Assembly: GCF_022008395.1 (NCBI RefSeq)
Contig: NZ_JAIRBB010000001.1
Location: forward strand, 1-64,000
Source: Aequorivita xiaoshiensis
GTDB lineage: Bacteria; Bacteroidota; Bacteroidia; Flavobacteriales; Flavobacteriaceae
DNA length: 64,000 nt
Reading direction: 5' to 3'
Under the pieces are notes generated by a model that searched no databases, was not told the origin of the DNA, and worked only from the letters and a program-made list of their open reading frames with translations. A program made the position numbers and the translations under genes. Shown one piece after another: positions 54,821-63,800 of this stretch; positions within the stretch are counted from its first letter, which is position 1; each line of letters begins with the position of its first letter.

Positions 54821-55744
54821 ATGAACAACGATAAAATAAAAAATAATCCACTGCTTTGCGATCCAAAAACAGGAATTTGCGAAATGCCAGGCGAAGATAT
54901 GCAAGATTCAACAGTAGAAAAAGCTCAAGCCACAGTTAAATCAGTTAAGCTAGTTTACTTCACCGACCCTATTTGTTCTTCTTGTTGGGGAATTGAACCT
55001 CAGTTGAGAAAACTGAAGTTAGAGTATGGAGCCCATATCGAAATTGAATACAGAATGGGTGGTCTTTTACCAGATTGGAGTTACAATAGTGGAGGTATAG
55101 GAAAACCATCTGATGTTGCTTCACATTGGGATGAAGTTAGCGTCTATTACGATATGCCAATTGACGGAGATTTATGGTTAGAAGACCCCTTAGATTCATC
55201 ATACCCACCTTCTATTGCCTATAAGGCAGCACAAATGCAAGATAAAGAGAAAGCCAATTTATTTATGCGCGAAATTCGTGAAATGGTTTTCTTACAAAAG
55301 AAAAATATTGCGAAATGGGAACATTTAGCAACTGCTGCCAGAAATGTTGGTCTTGATGTTGCGCAGTTAAAATCGGATTTTGAAGGAAGGGCAAAAACAT
55401 TATTTCAAGACGATTTAAAAACTGCAAGAGAATACGGTGTTAGAGGATTTCCTACAATTTTCGTAGTCGACAACGACGGGAATAAAGAAACCGTTTACGG
55501 CGCTAGACCTTATGCGTTTTATGAAATGGCAATTTTGAAAACGAATCCAAATATCTTGAAAAGCGAATACAGTAAAAATTGGGAATCACTTTTTGCTACC
55601 TACCCTACTCTTACAGCTAAGGAGTTTTCTGAATTATCAGGTACGCCTAGAGAGGAAAGTGAAAACGTATTGAACGAACTAACAGCCAAAGGTTCTTTAG
55701 AAAAACTATCGACTAAAAATGGTTCTATTTGGAAAATAAAATAG
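54821..55744 (+). CDS. DsbA/SpxH-family thioredoxin-fold protein with C-terminal winged helix
   Basis: 307 residues. A thioredoxin-like DsbA-type domain carries the CxxC site C52-S-S-C55 in FTDPICSSCWGIEPQLRKL, with GVRGFPTIFVVDN containing the cis-proline. The family includes FrnE-like and ClpXP-adaptor SpxH/YjbH proteins. There is no signal peptide, so it is cytoplasmic. Two extra cysteines (C13, C20) lie in an N-terminal extension LLCDPKTGICEMPGE, and the last 45 residues (LTAKEFSELSGTPREESENV, LNELTAKGSLEKL) resemble a winged helix. The HxlR operator upstream suggests induction by thiol or electrophile stress. A terminator follows. Confidence 0.87.
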   Translation: MNNDKIKNNPLLCDPKTGICEMPGEDMQDSTVEKAQATVKSVKLVYFTDPICSSCWGIEPQLRKLKLEYGAHIEIEYRMGGLLPDWSYNSGGIGKPSDVASHWDEVSVYYDMPIDGDLWLEDPLDSSYPPSIAYKAAQMQDKEKANLFMREIREMVFLQKKNIAKWEHLATAARNVGLDVAQLKSDFEGRAKTLFQDDLKTAREYGVRGFPTIFVVDNDGNKETVYGARPYAFYEMAILKTNPNILKSEYSKNWESLFATYPTLTAKEFSELSGTPREESENVLNELTAKGSLEKLSTKNGSIWKIK

Positions 55745-55772
55745 CCTAAGTTTAGAAAGTATAATTGTAATT

Positions 55773-55809
55773 AAAAGGGTAGGCTTTACACATAGCTTAT
55801 CCTTTTTTT
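55773..55809 (+). terminator. Intrinsic terminator of DsbA-like gene
   Basis: Thirteen-base stem AAAAGGGTAGGCT / AGCTTATCCTTTT (two G-T pairs) and an eight-base loop, followed by more Ts, 28 bases after the stop codon. Confidence 0.85.
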
Positions 55810-56036
55810 GTAGAAAGTTTAATTTAAAACTATATATTAAAAAACAACCCAAATCTAATAATCACACACCTTAAAATAACCCGCTCAAAATGGTTGATAT
55901 TTTATGGAATCAATAATACATTAGTAGGTGTCGATGATATAGAATAAGACTCTTTCTGAAATATTTTTATATACAATTGCAAAACGGCAATTTTTCTTTA
56001 AGTTTACGCCCTGTTAACAAAAAACTCTATTTTACA

Positions 56037-57299
56037 ATGTTTAAAAAATTACCTACAAAAAGACTTTTAAGTCTTCTAATGATTACACTTTTTTCAGGAG
56101 TGACTTTGCAGGCAAGTACTGCAATCAACCAAGGCAATCCACTAAATGACATACCTTGTGATGAGAAAATCGTGATAGAATGCGATACCGAATATACTGC
56201 GGACTTGGTTCCAAATGCGGGATATTGGACAAATTATTCAAACGTTCCTTATAACTATACTGGATCGGAGCAAGTATTTGAATTTACAGCTACAGCTTCG
56301 GGTCTTCACATAATGGATTTAGATCAAGGTGCAGGCGATGCAGATTTTATGATTATGAATGCCTGTGGCAATATGGCCGGGAATATCACTGGTTTTTATT
56401 GGACAGGAGAGCACTCGGAATATATAGAATTAGTTGAAGGTACTACTTATTATATTATTGCCGATTTGTATGAAACAAGCGGACCGACTACTGTAAGTAT
56501 AAAGGTAAATTGTATGGGCGATGTGGTTGTGCCTGAACCAGATTTTGATTGCTTTCAAGGCTTAGGGAATGCTCCAAGCGTTGATGCTGCATTTAATTTA
56601 GATCCACTCAATCCAAACACATTTGTAGCCAACGATTTTACAGTTGAAGCTAATACTACTTTTGCACTTCAACAAATCTCACTTAGTACAAATCAAGTTC
56701 AGGTTCCAGATCACGGTGTTTTCAATATTAGAGCAAATAATAATGGAATACCAGGAGAGGTACTTGAGGTAATTGAGGCTGATGTAACATCTGCTATAGC
56801 TTACGCAGCATTATACGACGAGCCTGTGTATCACGTTGTATTTGACCTTACTGAAACTGTTCTTTTTACGGAAGGAGTTTATTGGCTAGAACCAAAAATT
56901 ACTACTCCAGAGCCTTCTACTGTGTGGTGGGCAGCTACAGAAAACGGCACAGATGGTGCAATTACTATGTTGTCTGAAGATGGAGGTGCTACGTGGATGC
57001 CATTAGAAGCAGAATCTATATTTTTCGTTGCAGGAGAATGTGAAACCTTAGGCGTTTCTGATTTCACATCAGTTGACTTTGATTTTTACCCAAATCCAGT
57101 AAACGACGTGCTGACTATTCAATCACAGAAAACTGTAGACTCGATTGAGGTTTATAATATAATGGGGCAGATGATCCTAAATTCAAGCACAATTTCAAAT
57201 GGAAAAATTGATTTAAGCACTCTAAAATCAGGTATCTATTTAGTGAAAGCAACTTTTGAAGGCGGACTTACTGAAACCCTAAAAATTGTAAAAAAATAA
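56037..57299 (+). CDS. Secreted protein with T9SS sorting domain
   Basis: About 420 residues from the ATG that begins a usable signal peptide (MFKKLPTKRLLSLLMITLFS, GVTLQAS); an upstream in-frame ATG adds 20 residues and spoils it. The first part (about 35-150, FEFTATASGLHIMDLDQGAG, DADFMIMNACGN) looks like a pre-peptidase or carbohydrate-associated beta-sandwich. The second (about 165-340) is another beta domain (FVANDFTVEANTTFALQQIS). The end is a sorting domain (FYPNPVNDVLTIQSQKTVDS, YNIMGQMILNSS, GIYLVKATFEGGLTETLKIV). Exported by the type IX system; activity unknown. Confidence 0.86.
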   Translation: MFKKLPTKRLLSLLMITLFSGVTLQASTAINQGNPLNDIPCDEKIVIECDTEYTADLVPNAGYWTNYSNVPYNYTGSEQVFEFTATASGLHIMDLDQGAGDADFMIMNACGNMAGNITGFYWTGEHSEYIELVEGTTYYIIADLYETSGPTTVSIKVNCMGDVVVPEPDFDCFQGLGNAPSVDAAFNLDPLNPNTFVANDFTVEANTTFALQQISLSTNQVQVPDHGVFNIRANNNGIPGEVLEVIEADVTSAIAYAALYDEPVYHVVFDLTETVLFTEGVYWLEPKITTPEPSTVWWAATENGTDGAITMLSEDGGATWMPLEAESIFFVAGECETLGVSDFTSVDFDFYPNPVNDVLTIQSQKTVDSIEVYNIMGQMILNSSTISNGKIDLSTLKSGIYLVKATFEGGLTETLKIVKK

Positions 57300-57327
57300 T
57301 AGAAATAAATTAGATTTCTTAAAGCTT

Positions 57328-57365
57328 AAAAGCCGTCTCACTTTTTTAAATGAGACGGCTTTTTT
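57328..57365 (+). terminator. Intrinsic terminator of T9SS protein gene
   Basis: Thirteen-base stem AAAAGCCGTCTCA / TGAGACGGCTTTT with a ten-base loop and T-run, 29 bases past the stop. Confidence 0.93.
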
Positions 57366-57507
57366 GTTTGCTATACACGTTTATTCACATTTAAGATTAA
57401 AGGCATAGACTGCATAAATTTGGAGAATACTGTAAGTTGCAACCAATAATTCTTACCGAAGAACCATTCAATTTTAGGTAAAGGTTGGAAATTGAAGTAA
57501 TTTCAAC

Positions 57508-58020
57508 TTATCGATACAAGTCAATCGCAGTATTTAAAAGCGCTACAACTTCGGCCGGCAACTCTATTTGATTTTCTTTAATTTCTACGTCTGTCTTATA
57601 AAGTGGGAGCTGAGTTTCAATCTTAGCTTTCATTGTTTGAAGCGATTGTAATAATGATGTCATTGCGTGTGCCCCTCTAGGTTCATAAGGTGTAAATGTT
57701 ATGGGAAGAACATTCTTTTGTGCAAATTCCCCAGAAGCTGTACACCATTCAATTAAGTTTTTTAATACTGCAGGGATGTTATGTGTGTATTCAGGAGTAG
57801 CAATAATTATCAATTCAGCAGCATCAATTTTTTGTTTCAATTCAAGGATATTTTTAGGAATGCCCGCTGTTAATCTGGAAGGACTAAACAAATCAAAATC
57901 TTGTAGACCCTCAAAAACCTGCATTTCGTCCTTATCCTGCCGCAATCGCTGAACTGCTTTTAAAAGATGATAGTTACTGCTAAATATGCTTGCAGAAGCA
58001 GATATTCCTAAAATTCGCAT
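57508..58020 (-). CDS. NADPH-dependent FMN reductase-family protein
   Basis: 170-residue flavodoxin-like reductase. It begins MRILGISASASIFSSNYHLL (FMN phosphate loop, slightly unusual in lacking the common GSLR) and has IIIATPEYTHNIPAVLKNLI EWC, the hallmark of the family, then FTPYEPRGAHAMTSLLQSLQ. Members reduce FMN, quinones, azo dyes or chromate with NADPH. Monocistronic. Confidence 0.88.
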   Translation of the reverse strand: MRILGISASASIFSSNYHLLKAVQRLRQDKDEMQVFEGLQDFDLFSPSRLTAGIPKNILELKQKIDAAELIIIATPEYTHNIPAVLKNLIEWCTASGEFAQKNVLPITFTPYEPRGAHAMTSLLQSLQTMKAKIETQLPLYKTDVEIKENQIELPAEVVALLNTAIDLYR

Positions 58021-58161
58021 GGATTTTACTTTTAGTCAGTACAAATTACAAAAATATATGCTGTTGAGACTATGTTGCCTTTAACCATAAAATGCTATAA
58101 CAACTCTCGCTTCTACTTTTATAATTATTAGCATAACATTTTAGTATAAAGTAGATTAAAA

Positions 58162-58192
58162 CAAAAAGCTTCCCTACTTTCGTAGAGAAGCT
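58162..58192 (-). terminator. Second hairpin downstream of tRNA-Leu
   Basis: Arms AGCTTCCCTAC / GTAGAGAAGCT (one mismatch) with a four-base TTTC loop; on the minus strand it is followed by five Ts. About 100 bases beyond the tRNA, it may be a back-up terminator or close a small unrecognised transcript. Confidence 0.6.
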
Positions 58193-58251
58193 GTAGTTAC
58201 TGACTCTTCGAGTCCGCACAATTAAACTAAAACACTTAACTATATAAATAG

Positions 58252-58281
58252 AAAAAGCTGACTTTTTACAGTCAGCTTTTC
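58252..58281 (-). terminator. Terminator of tRNA-Leu
   Basis: Perfect 10-base stem AAAAGCTGAC / GTCAGCTTTT with an eight-base loop, seven bases past the tRNA 3' end, running into Ts on the minus strand. Confidence 0.88.
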
Positions 58282-58287
58282 ATTACG

Positions 58288-58369
58288 TGCGGGCGGGGAG
58301 ACTCGAACTCCCACACCTCGCGGCACCAGATCCTAAGTCTGGCGTGTCTACCAATTCCACCACGCCCGC
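58288..58369 (-). tRNA. tRNA-Leu (anticodon UAG)
   Basis: Folds as a full cloverleaf: acceptor GCGGGCG / CGCCCGC with discriminator A, anticodon stem CCAGA / UCUGG around loop CUUAGGA (anticodon UAG, reading CUA and other CUN leucine codons), a long class-II variable arm (UGCCGCGAGGUGU) and T arm GGGAG UUCGAGU CUCCC. The 3' CCA is not encoded. It is not a suppressor: amber codons need anticodon CUA. Confidence 0.97.
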
Positions 58370-58377
58370 ATTTTAAT

Positions 58378-58408
58378 CTTTTACAAAACTTAGGACTCTT
58401 TGTAAAAG
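58378..58408. repeat. Inverted repeat between tRNA-Leu and dipeptidase
   Basis: Perfect 10-base arms CTTTTACAAA / TTTGTAAAAG separated by 11 bases, just upstream of the tRNA 5' end. No T-run on either side; possibly an operator or promoter-associated hairpin. Confidence 0.4.
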
Positions 58409-58564
58409 GAGTGCAAATATAAACAAGATTTTGGTTTTTGAAATAAAAATTTTTAAAAATTTTAAATTCTGCTAAAACTTAGTTAAACCTAAACAGCAAT
58501 TCCCCTATTTAGTACGCTGTTTCAGTGGTGTTTTGTACTTTAGCAATTCTTCAAAAATAAAATA

Positions 58565-59953
58565 ATGAAAAGCGCAAAATCCTACATTGAACAAAATAAA
58601 GATCGATTTTTAGACGAATTAATCGAGCTTTTAAAAATACCATCAATTAGTGCAGACCCTGCCTACAAAAATGATGTGCTAAAAACAGCTGAAGCCGTTA
58701 AAGTGCAACTTGAAAAAGCTGGCTGTGACTCAGTTGAAATCTGCGAAACTCCAGGATATCCGATTGTTTATGGCGAAAAAATTATCGATAAAAACTTACC
58801 AACTGTTTTAGTATATGGTCATTATGATGTGCAACCACCAGACCCGTTGGAGCTATGGACAAGTCCGCCATTTGAACCAGTTATTAAAGAAACTGAGCTT
58901 CATCCTGAAGGTGCAATATTTGCTCGAGGAAGTTGTGACGATAAAGGACAGATGTATATGCATGTAAAAGCGTTGGAATATATGACAGAAACCAACCAAT
59001 TGCCGTGCAATGTTAAGTTTATGATTGAAGGTGAAGAAGAAGTTGGAAGTGAAAGTTTAGGATGGTTTATTAGCCGAAACCGCGAAAAACTTGCCAACGA
59101 CGTAATCTTAATTAGCGACACTGGGATGATATCTAAAGATACACCTTCTATTACTACCGGACTTCGAGGCTTGAGTTATGTTGAAGTAGAAGTTACAGGT
59201 CCTAATCGTGATCTTCATAGCGGTCTTTACGGAGGAGCTGTGGCAAATCCTATAAACATCTTAGCTAAGATGATTGCATCCCTTCACGACGAGAACAACC
59301 ACATTACTATTCCAGGATTTTATGATGATGTGGAAGAACTCTCAAAGGATGAACGCGAGAAAATGGCAGAGGCACCTTTCGACCTAAAAGATTATGAAAA
59401 AGCTTTAGACATCGATTCTGTTTATGGTGAAAAAGGCTACTCAACTAATGAAAGAAATTCTATACGTCCAACCTTAGATGTAAATGGAATTTGGGGTGGA
59501 TATATAGGCGAAGGAGCAAAAACTGTAATTGCAAGTCAAGCCTTTGCTAAAATAAGCATGCGTTTAGTACCTGATCAAAACTGGGAGAAAATCACCGAAC
59601 TTTTCAAAAACCATTTTGAAAGTATCGCTCCAAAAGGTGTACGCGTAAAAGTTAAACCTCATCACGGAGGAACAGCTTATGTTACACCTATAGATAGTTT
59701 AGGCTATAGAGCTGCAGAAAAAGCTTACGAAGAAACATTTGGAAAAACACCAATTCCTCAACGCAGTGGTGGAAGTATTCCAATTGTAGCTTTGTTTGAA
59801 AAAGAGTTGAAGAGTAAAACAATTTTAATGGGCTTTGGCTTAGATAGCGATGCAATCCACTCTCCAAATGAGCACTTTGGCGTTTGGAATTATTTAAAAG
59901 GAATTGAAACTATTCCTCAGTTTTACCATTATTTTACTGAAATGAGTAAATAA
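58565..59953 (+). CDS. M20-family dipeptidase
   Basis: 462-residue zinc peptidase of the M20/carnosinase-like group. Metal ligands: the histidine and aspartate of VLVYGHYDVQPPDPLELW, the aspartate of FARGSCDDKGQMYM, and EGEEEVGSESLGWF with the general-base glutamate; a dimerisation domain spans about 195-330 (LHSGLYGGAVANP); IHSPNEHFGVWNYLKGIET carries the last ligand. Cytoplasmic peptide turnover. A REP-like palindrome follows. Confidence 0.94.
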   Translation: MKSAKSYIEQNKDRFLDELIELLKIPSISADPAYKNDVLKTAEAVKVQLEKAGCDSVEICETPGYPIVYGEKIIDKNLPTVLVYGHYDVQPPDPLELWTSPPFEPVIKETELHPEGAIFARGSCDDKGQMYMHVKALEYMTETNQLPCNVKFMIEGEEEVGSESLGWFISRNREKLANDVILISDTGMISKDTPSITTGLRGLSYVEVEVTGPNRDLHSGLYGGAVANPINILAKMIASLHDENNHITIPGFYDDVEELSKDEREKMAEAPFDLKDYEKALDIDSVYGEKGYSTNERNSIRPTLDVNGIWGGYIGEGAKTVIASQAFAKISMRLVPDQNWEKITELFKNHFESIAPKGVRVKVKPHHGGTAYVTPIDSLGYRAAEKAYEETFGKTPIPQRSGGSIPIVALFEKELKSKTILMGFGLDSDAIHSPNEHFGVWNYLKGIETIPQFYHYFTEMSK

Positions 59954-59975
59954 TTAAATATTAAAAATATATTCT

Positions 59976-60008
59976 AGACCTGACGAGTTTCAGAAACCTG
60001 TCAGGTCT
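59976..60008. repeat. REP-like palindrome copy
   Basis: 33-base inverted repeat, AGACCTGACGAG ... CCTGTCAGGTCT, differing from the 28794 copy at few positions, all in the left arm and loop. Located 23 bases after the dipeptidase stop. Confidence 0.85.
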
Positions 60009-60196
60009 AATTATTTATTTACACTTCTCGAAAAACGAATACAACACCTAGTAAATCCATCTTAGCTTTACGCATAAATCCGTAAAAATCAACACACTAC
60101 TTTCAATAAATTGATATTTCCAACCTACATATTTTAAGATAAAAAATATTATTTCCTTATCTTTAGGAATAGATTTCTAAAGAGATCCACTAAATT

Positions 60197-61969
60197 GTGA
60201 AACGTAAAAACAGTTTTTGGAATGAGTTAAAGCGACGTAATGTAATAAAAGGTGCTATTTCCTATATAGTAGTGGCTTGGTTACTTTTACGTATAGCTGT
60301 ACTATTGGGTGATATTATGGAAATGCCCTTATGGATTTCAAAAAGTCTATTTTATTTACTTTTGGTATGTTTTCCTCTATATCTTATTGGTTCTTGGATA
60401 TATGAATTTACTCCATCGGGTTTAAAACGCACTAGCCAAGTTTCAGAATCGGCTTCCATTCGCAGAAAAACTGGGAAGCGACTTAACAAAATCATCATCG
60501 CTTTTCTAGTAATTTGTTTAGTTGTCTTGGTTATCGACAGATTTGTAATAACCGATAAGGTTTCTGAAAACAATTTTGATATTCCATCCCTTGCTTCTCA
60601 TTCAAAAACAATTGCTGTACTTCCATTTCAGGACTTTTCTGAAAAAAATGACAATTCGTATTTCGCAGATGGTCTTACTGAAGCACTTCTTAATCTTTTA
60701 ACACAAGTAGAACCATTAAAAGTCACTTCTCGTACTTCAACATTTTCATTTAAAAACTCAGATTTACAACTTCCAGAGATTGCTCAAAAACTAAATGTAA
60801 CTTACATTTTAGAAGGCAGTGTTCGCAAATCGGGGAATCTTCTTCGCATTACAGCACAGCTTATCGATGCAAAAAACGACAAGCATTTATGGTCGGAAAC
60901 TTACGATAGAAAATTAGATAATATTTTTGCAATCCAAGATGAAGTATCTGCAGCAGTAGTTAATGCACTAGAACTTAATTTATTAAAATCAAAACCGCTT
61001 CCAAAGTCGATTAAGACCAATCCCGAAGCCTACAAATTATATTTACAAGCGGTACAAGCTTCCCATTTTTCTAGCGATAAACAAAAACTAATTGAAGCAG
61101 TAGATTTAGCGAAACAAGCTCTAAGTATAGACAACAATTATATACCAGCTTGGTTACTGCTTTCAAGAGTTTATGAAACTCAAGGAAATAATGGAACACT
61201 GGGGTTTGAGCAAGGCTATACGTTAGCCAAAGAAGCAACCAAGAAAGTTTTGGAAATAGACCCGAAAAATGCACTCGCTTATGCTTATTTGGCAGATGAT
61301 GAATTGAGTTATGATTGGAATTTTGCAAAGGCGAAACACCTAAATGAAATTGCCTTAAAATTAGATGGTTCAAACCCTGAAATTATTAGTCTTACCGCCA
61401 CGCTTGCTTTGTCTTTAGGCAATGTAGAAAGCGCTGTTCGACTTCAAGAATACTCAGCAAGTTTAGACCCACTTAATCCAGATACACATTATCAATTAAT
61501 GAATGCATACTACTGTGCAGACCTACTTGATAAGGCAGTGGAGACCGCTAAAACTTGTATTGAATTACAACCAAATCGCTATGCTTTACATTATTATTAC
61601 GCACGAATTCTGTTACAACAAAATAAATTAGCTGCAGCATTGGAGGCTATTAAAAAAGAAGATGATGAAGGTTGGAGTCTACAGATACATTCCGATATCT
61701 ACTTTAAACTTGGCGATATAGAAAAGTCTGACGCCTACATGCAAGAGCTTATTTCTAAATATACTAATGACATGGCTTATCAAATTGCCGAAAGCTACGC
61801 TTTTAGAAACGATAAGGAAAATGCATTTAAATGGCTAACCAAAGCATATAAAGTTCACGACGTGGGCTTAAATGAAGTGTTGTCTGAGCCCCGTTTCAGA
61901 AGCTTACATTCCGATAAGAGATGGCACAAGTTTATTGAAAAAATGGGGTTTCCGAAAATTGAAAAATAA
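60197..61969 (+). CDS. TolB-like/TPR membrane protein, paralogue A
   Basis: 590 residues, starting with GTG. The cytoplasmic N-terminus NSFWNELKRRNVIKGAISYI leads into two hydrophobic helices (ISYIVVAWLLLRIAVLLG; LFYLLLVCFPLYLIGSWI), another at about 95-113, then a TolB/FlgO-like domain (IAVLPFQDFSEKNDNSYFAD, ILEGSVRKSGNLLRITAQLI) at about 140-265. Tetratricopeptide repeats run from about 290 to the end. This layout resembles the TPR halves of adenylate-cyclase- and CadC-type sensors, but there is no cyclase or DNA-binding domain. Role unknown; a periplasmic scaffold or sensor is plausible. The second paralogue begins 5 bases later. Confidence 0.87.
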   Translation: MKRKNSFWNELKRRNVIKGAISYIVVAWLLLRIAVLLGDIMEMPLWISKSLFYLLLVCFPLYLIGSWIYEFTPSGLKRTSQVSESASIRRKTGKRLNKIIIAFLVICLVVLVIDRFVITDKVSENNFDIPSLASHSKTIAVLPFQDFSEKNDNSYFADGLTEALLNLLTQVEPLKVTSRTSTFSFKNSDLQLPEIAQKLNVTYILEGSVRKSGNLLRITAQLIDAKNDKHLWSETYDRKLDNIFAIQDEVSAAVVNALELNLLKSKPLPKSIKTNPEAYKLYLQAVQASHFSSDKQKLIEAVDLAKQALSIDNNYIPAWLLLSRVYETQGNNGTLGFEQGYTLAKEATKKVLEIDPKNALAYAYLADDELSYDWNFAKAKHLNEIALKLDGSNPEIISLTATLALSLGNVESAVRLQEYSASLDPLNPDTHYQLMNAYYCADLLDKAVETAKTCIELQPNRYALHYYYARILLQQNKLAAALEAIKKEDDEGWSLQIHSDIYFKLGDIEKSDAYMQELISKYTNDMAYQIAESYAFRNDKENAFKWLTKAYKVHDVGLNEVLSEPRFRSLHSDKRWHKFIEKMGFPKIEK

Positions 61970-61974
61970 ACCAA

Positions 61975-63726
61975 ATGAATCTCAACGATTTTTTTAACGA
62001 ATTAAAACGTAGGAATGTCTTTAAAGGCACAGTTTCTTATTTAATTTTTTCATGGGTTTTACTTCAGGTCATCTCGATTCTTGGCCCTATAATTAACGCT
62101 CCTATTTGGTTTGGGAAAATGATTTTGATTATCCTAATCGTTTTACTTCCTGTTTGGATCTGTATCTCCTGGTTTTTTGAAATCACTACAGACGGTATTA
62201 AAAAAACTAAAAATGTCCCGAAGGAAAAGTCCATCACACAAAAAACAGGGCAAAAACTCAACACTTTTATTATCGCATTTTTAGCCATAGCAATAATCTT
62301 ATTATTTGTAGATAGATTTAGGCTGCGTTCTGAAAATAAAGAAAACGCAATTGCACTCGAGACGAAAGCAGATAAATCGATTGCTGTATTACCATTTTCT
62401 GATATGTCGCCAAACCAACAACAAGAGTATTTTGCGGATGGATTGGCTGAAGAAGTGTTAAACTCACTCGCCAAAATAAACGAACTTCAAGTTACGTCAC
62501 GCACCTCGGCCTTTTCATTTAAAAACAAAAATATAGACCTGCAGGAAATAGCAAGAACCTTAAATGTTTCTTATATTCTAGAAGGCAGCGTACGCACTCA
62601 AGACAGTATAATTAGAGTGAATGTAAATCTTGTTGAAACCGATGGCGATAATAATATTTGGTCGCAGACTTGGGAAAAAGAACTTACAAACATTTTTCAA
62701 ATTCAAAATGAAATAGCCGAAGCAGTTGCAGAAAATCTTCAATTGCGAATTTTAGACAATATAATCCCAAGTGTAACAGAATCAAATACTGATGCGTATG
62801 CTTTGTTTTTGGAAGGACGTTATATCTATCAAAATAATTACAATGTCGAGTCTTTGCTAAAATCTGAAAGGCTATTAAAACAATCCTTAGCTATAGATTC
62901 TACCTACGCAGCAGCATTGATAACATTAGGTAATATTTATCATTCACAAAACAACTACGGAATTATTGATTATGAAACAGGAAAAAAGTTAACCTACGAT
63001 GTAGCCGAAAAAGCCATAAAAGCAGACAGTACCTATGCTGAAATCTATGCATTCATGTCTTTACTTTCCTTAGAGTATGAAAATGATATTGGAAAAGCAG
63101 GAAAACTTGCACAAAAGGCCTTACAATTAGATCCCAATAACGAAACCGCCTTGCACCGAGCTTCTGAAGTCGCACTTTTACGAGGGAATACAGAAGAAGC
63201 CATAGCGATTCACAAAAGAGTAATAAAAATAGATCCTGTAAACGCTTCTAACTATTACAGTTTGGCCAATACTTATTATATGGCTAATAACTTTAAAGAG
63301 GCTGAAAAACATATTGAGGAATCCATTAGACTAAATCCAAATCAAGATGTTGCCTATTCGTTGTATGCATTAATATTAATAAACCAGGAGAAGTATAACC
63401 AGGCCTTAGAGGTGATAAAAAAAGAACCTTTAGTCGGTTTTAGGTTACATACTGAGGCTATAATTTATCATTTTTTAGGTGATCACGAAAAAACTGAGAC
63501 AGCCATAATGAAATTGATTGCTGATCATGAAAAGTCCTGGAGCTATCAAATTGCTGCTACCTATGCAGTGCTTGAAAAAGAAGATAAAATGTACTATTGG
63601 TTGGAAAAAGCACATGCTAATAAAGATCTTGGGCTAATTGAATTACCAAACGAACCTATGTTTGAAGCTTATAGAAACCAAGCTCGATTTAAAGATTTTA
63701 TTAAAAAACTTGGGTATAAGTATTAG
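61975..63726 (+). CDS. TolB-like/TPR membrane protein, paralogue B
   Basis: 583 residues with the same order of parts as paralogue A: NDFFNELKRRNVFKGTVSYL, two membrane helices, a third near 85-105, TolB-like domain (IAVLPFSDMSPNQQQEYFAD; ILEGSVRTQDSIIRVNVNLV) and TPRs to the C-terminus (ALHRASEVALLRGNTEEAIA). The identical opening motif and five-base spacing show tandem gene duplication and co-transcription. Divergence is high outside the TolB motif, so the duplication is old and the two products may form a hetero-complex. Confidence 0.87.
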   Translation: MNLNDFFNELKRRNVFKGTVSYLIFSWVLLQVISILGPIINAPIWFGKMILIILIVLLPVWICISWFFEITTDGIKKTKNVPKEKSITQKTGQKLNTFIIAFLAIAIILLFVDRFRLRSENKENAIALETKADKSIAVLPFSDMSPNQQQEYFADGLAEEVLNSLAKINELQVTSRTSAFSFKNKNIDLQEIARTLNVSYILEGSVRTQDSIIRVNVNLVETDGDNNIWSQTWEKELTNIFQIQNEIAEAVAENLQLRILDNIIPSVTESNTDAYALFLEGRYIYQNNYNVESLLKSERLLKQSLAIDSTYAAALITLGNIYHSQNNYGIIDYETGKKLTYDVAEKAIKADSTYAEIYAFMSLLSLEYENDIGKAGKLAQKALQLDPNNETALHRASEVALLRGNTEEAIAIHKRVIKIDPVNASNYYSLANTYYMANNFKEAEKHIEESIRLNPNQDVAYSLYALILINQEKYNQALEVIKKEPLVGFRLHTEAIIYHFLGDHEKTETAIMKLIADHEKSWSYQIAATYAVLEKEDKMYYWLEKAHANKDLGLIELPNEPMFEAYRNQARFKDFIKKLGYKY

Positions 63727-63767
63727 GAGCTATTTAGTGCTGGCAAGATGGCCTGCAGCATATCAAA

Positions 63768-63800
63768 AGACCTGATAGGTTTTAGAAACCTGTCAGGTCT
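63768..63800. repeat. REP-like palindrome copy
   Basis: AGACCTGATAGG ... CCTGTCAGGTCT, same 33-base element as at 28794 and 59976, 42 bases after the paralogue B stop. A shorter half-match (ACCTGACAGCTCT) occurs near 63960. The remaining bases to the window end hold no recognisable gene. Confidence 0.85.

Noticed and set aside
58201-58220. TTCGAGTCC-like string considered as the end of a second tRNA
   Set aside because: No matching acceptor, anticodon or T stem could be built around it on either strand.
58288-58369. tRNA with anticodon UAG considered as reader of the in-frame TAG codons
   Set aside because: Anticodon UAG pairs with CUA leucine codons; an amber suppressor would need CUA.
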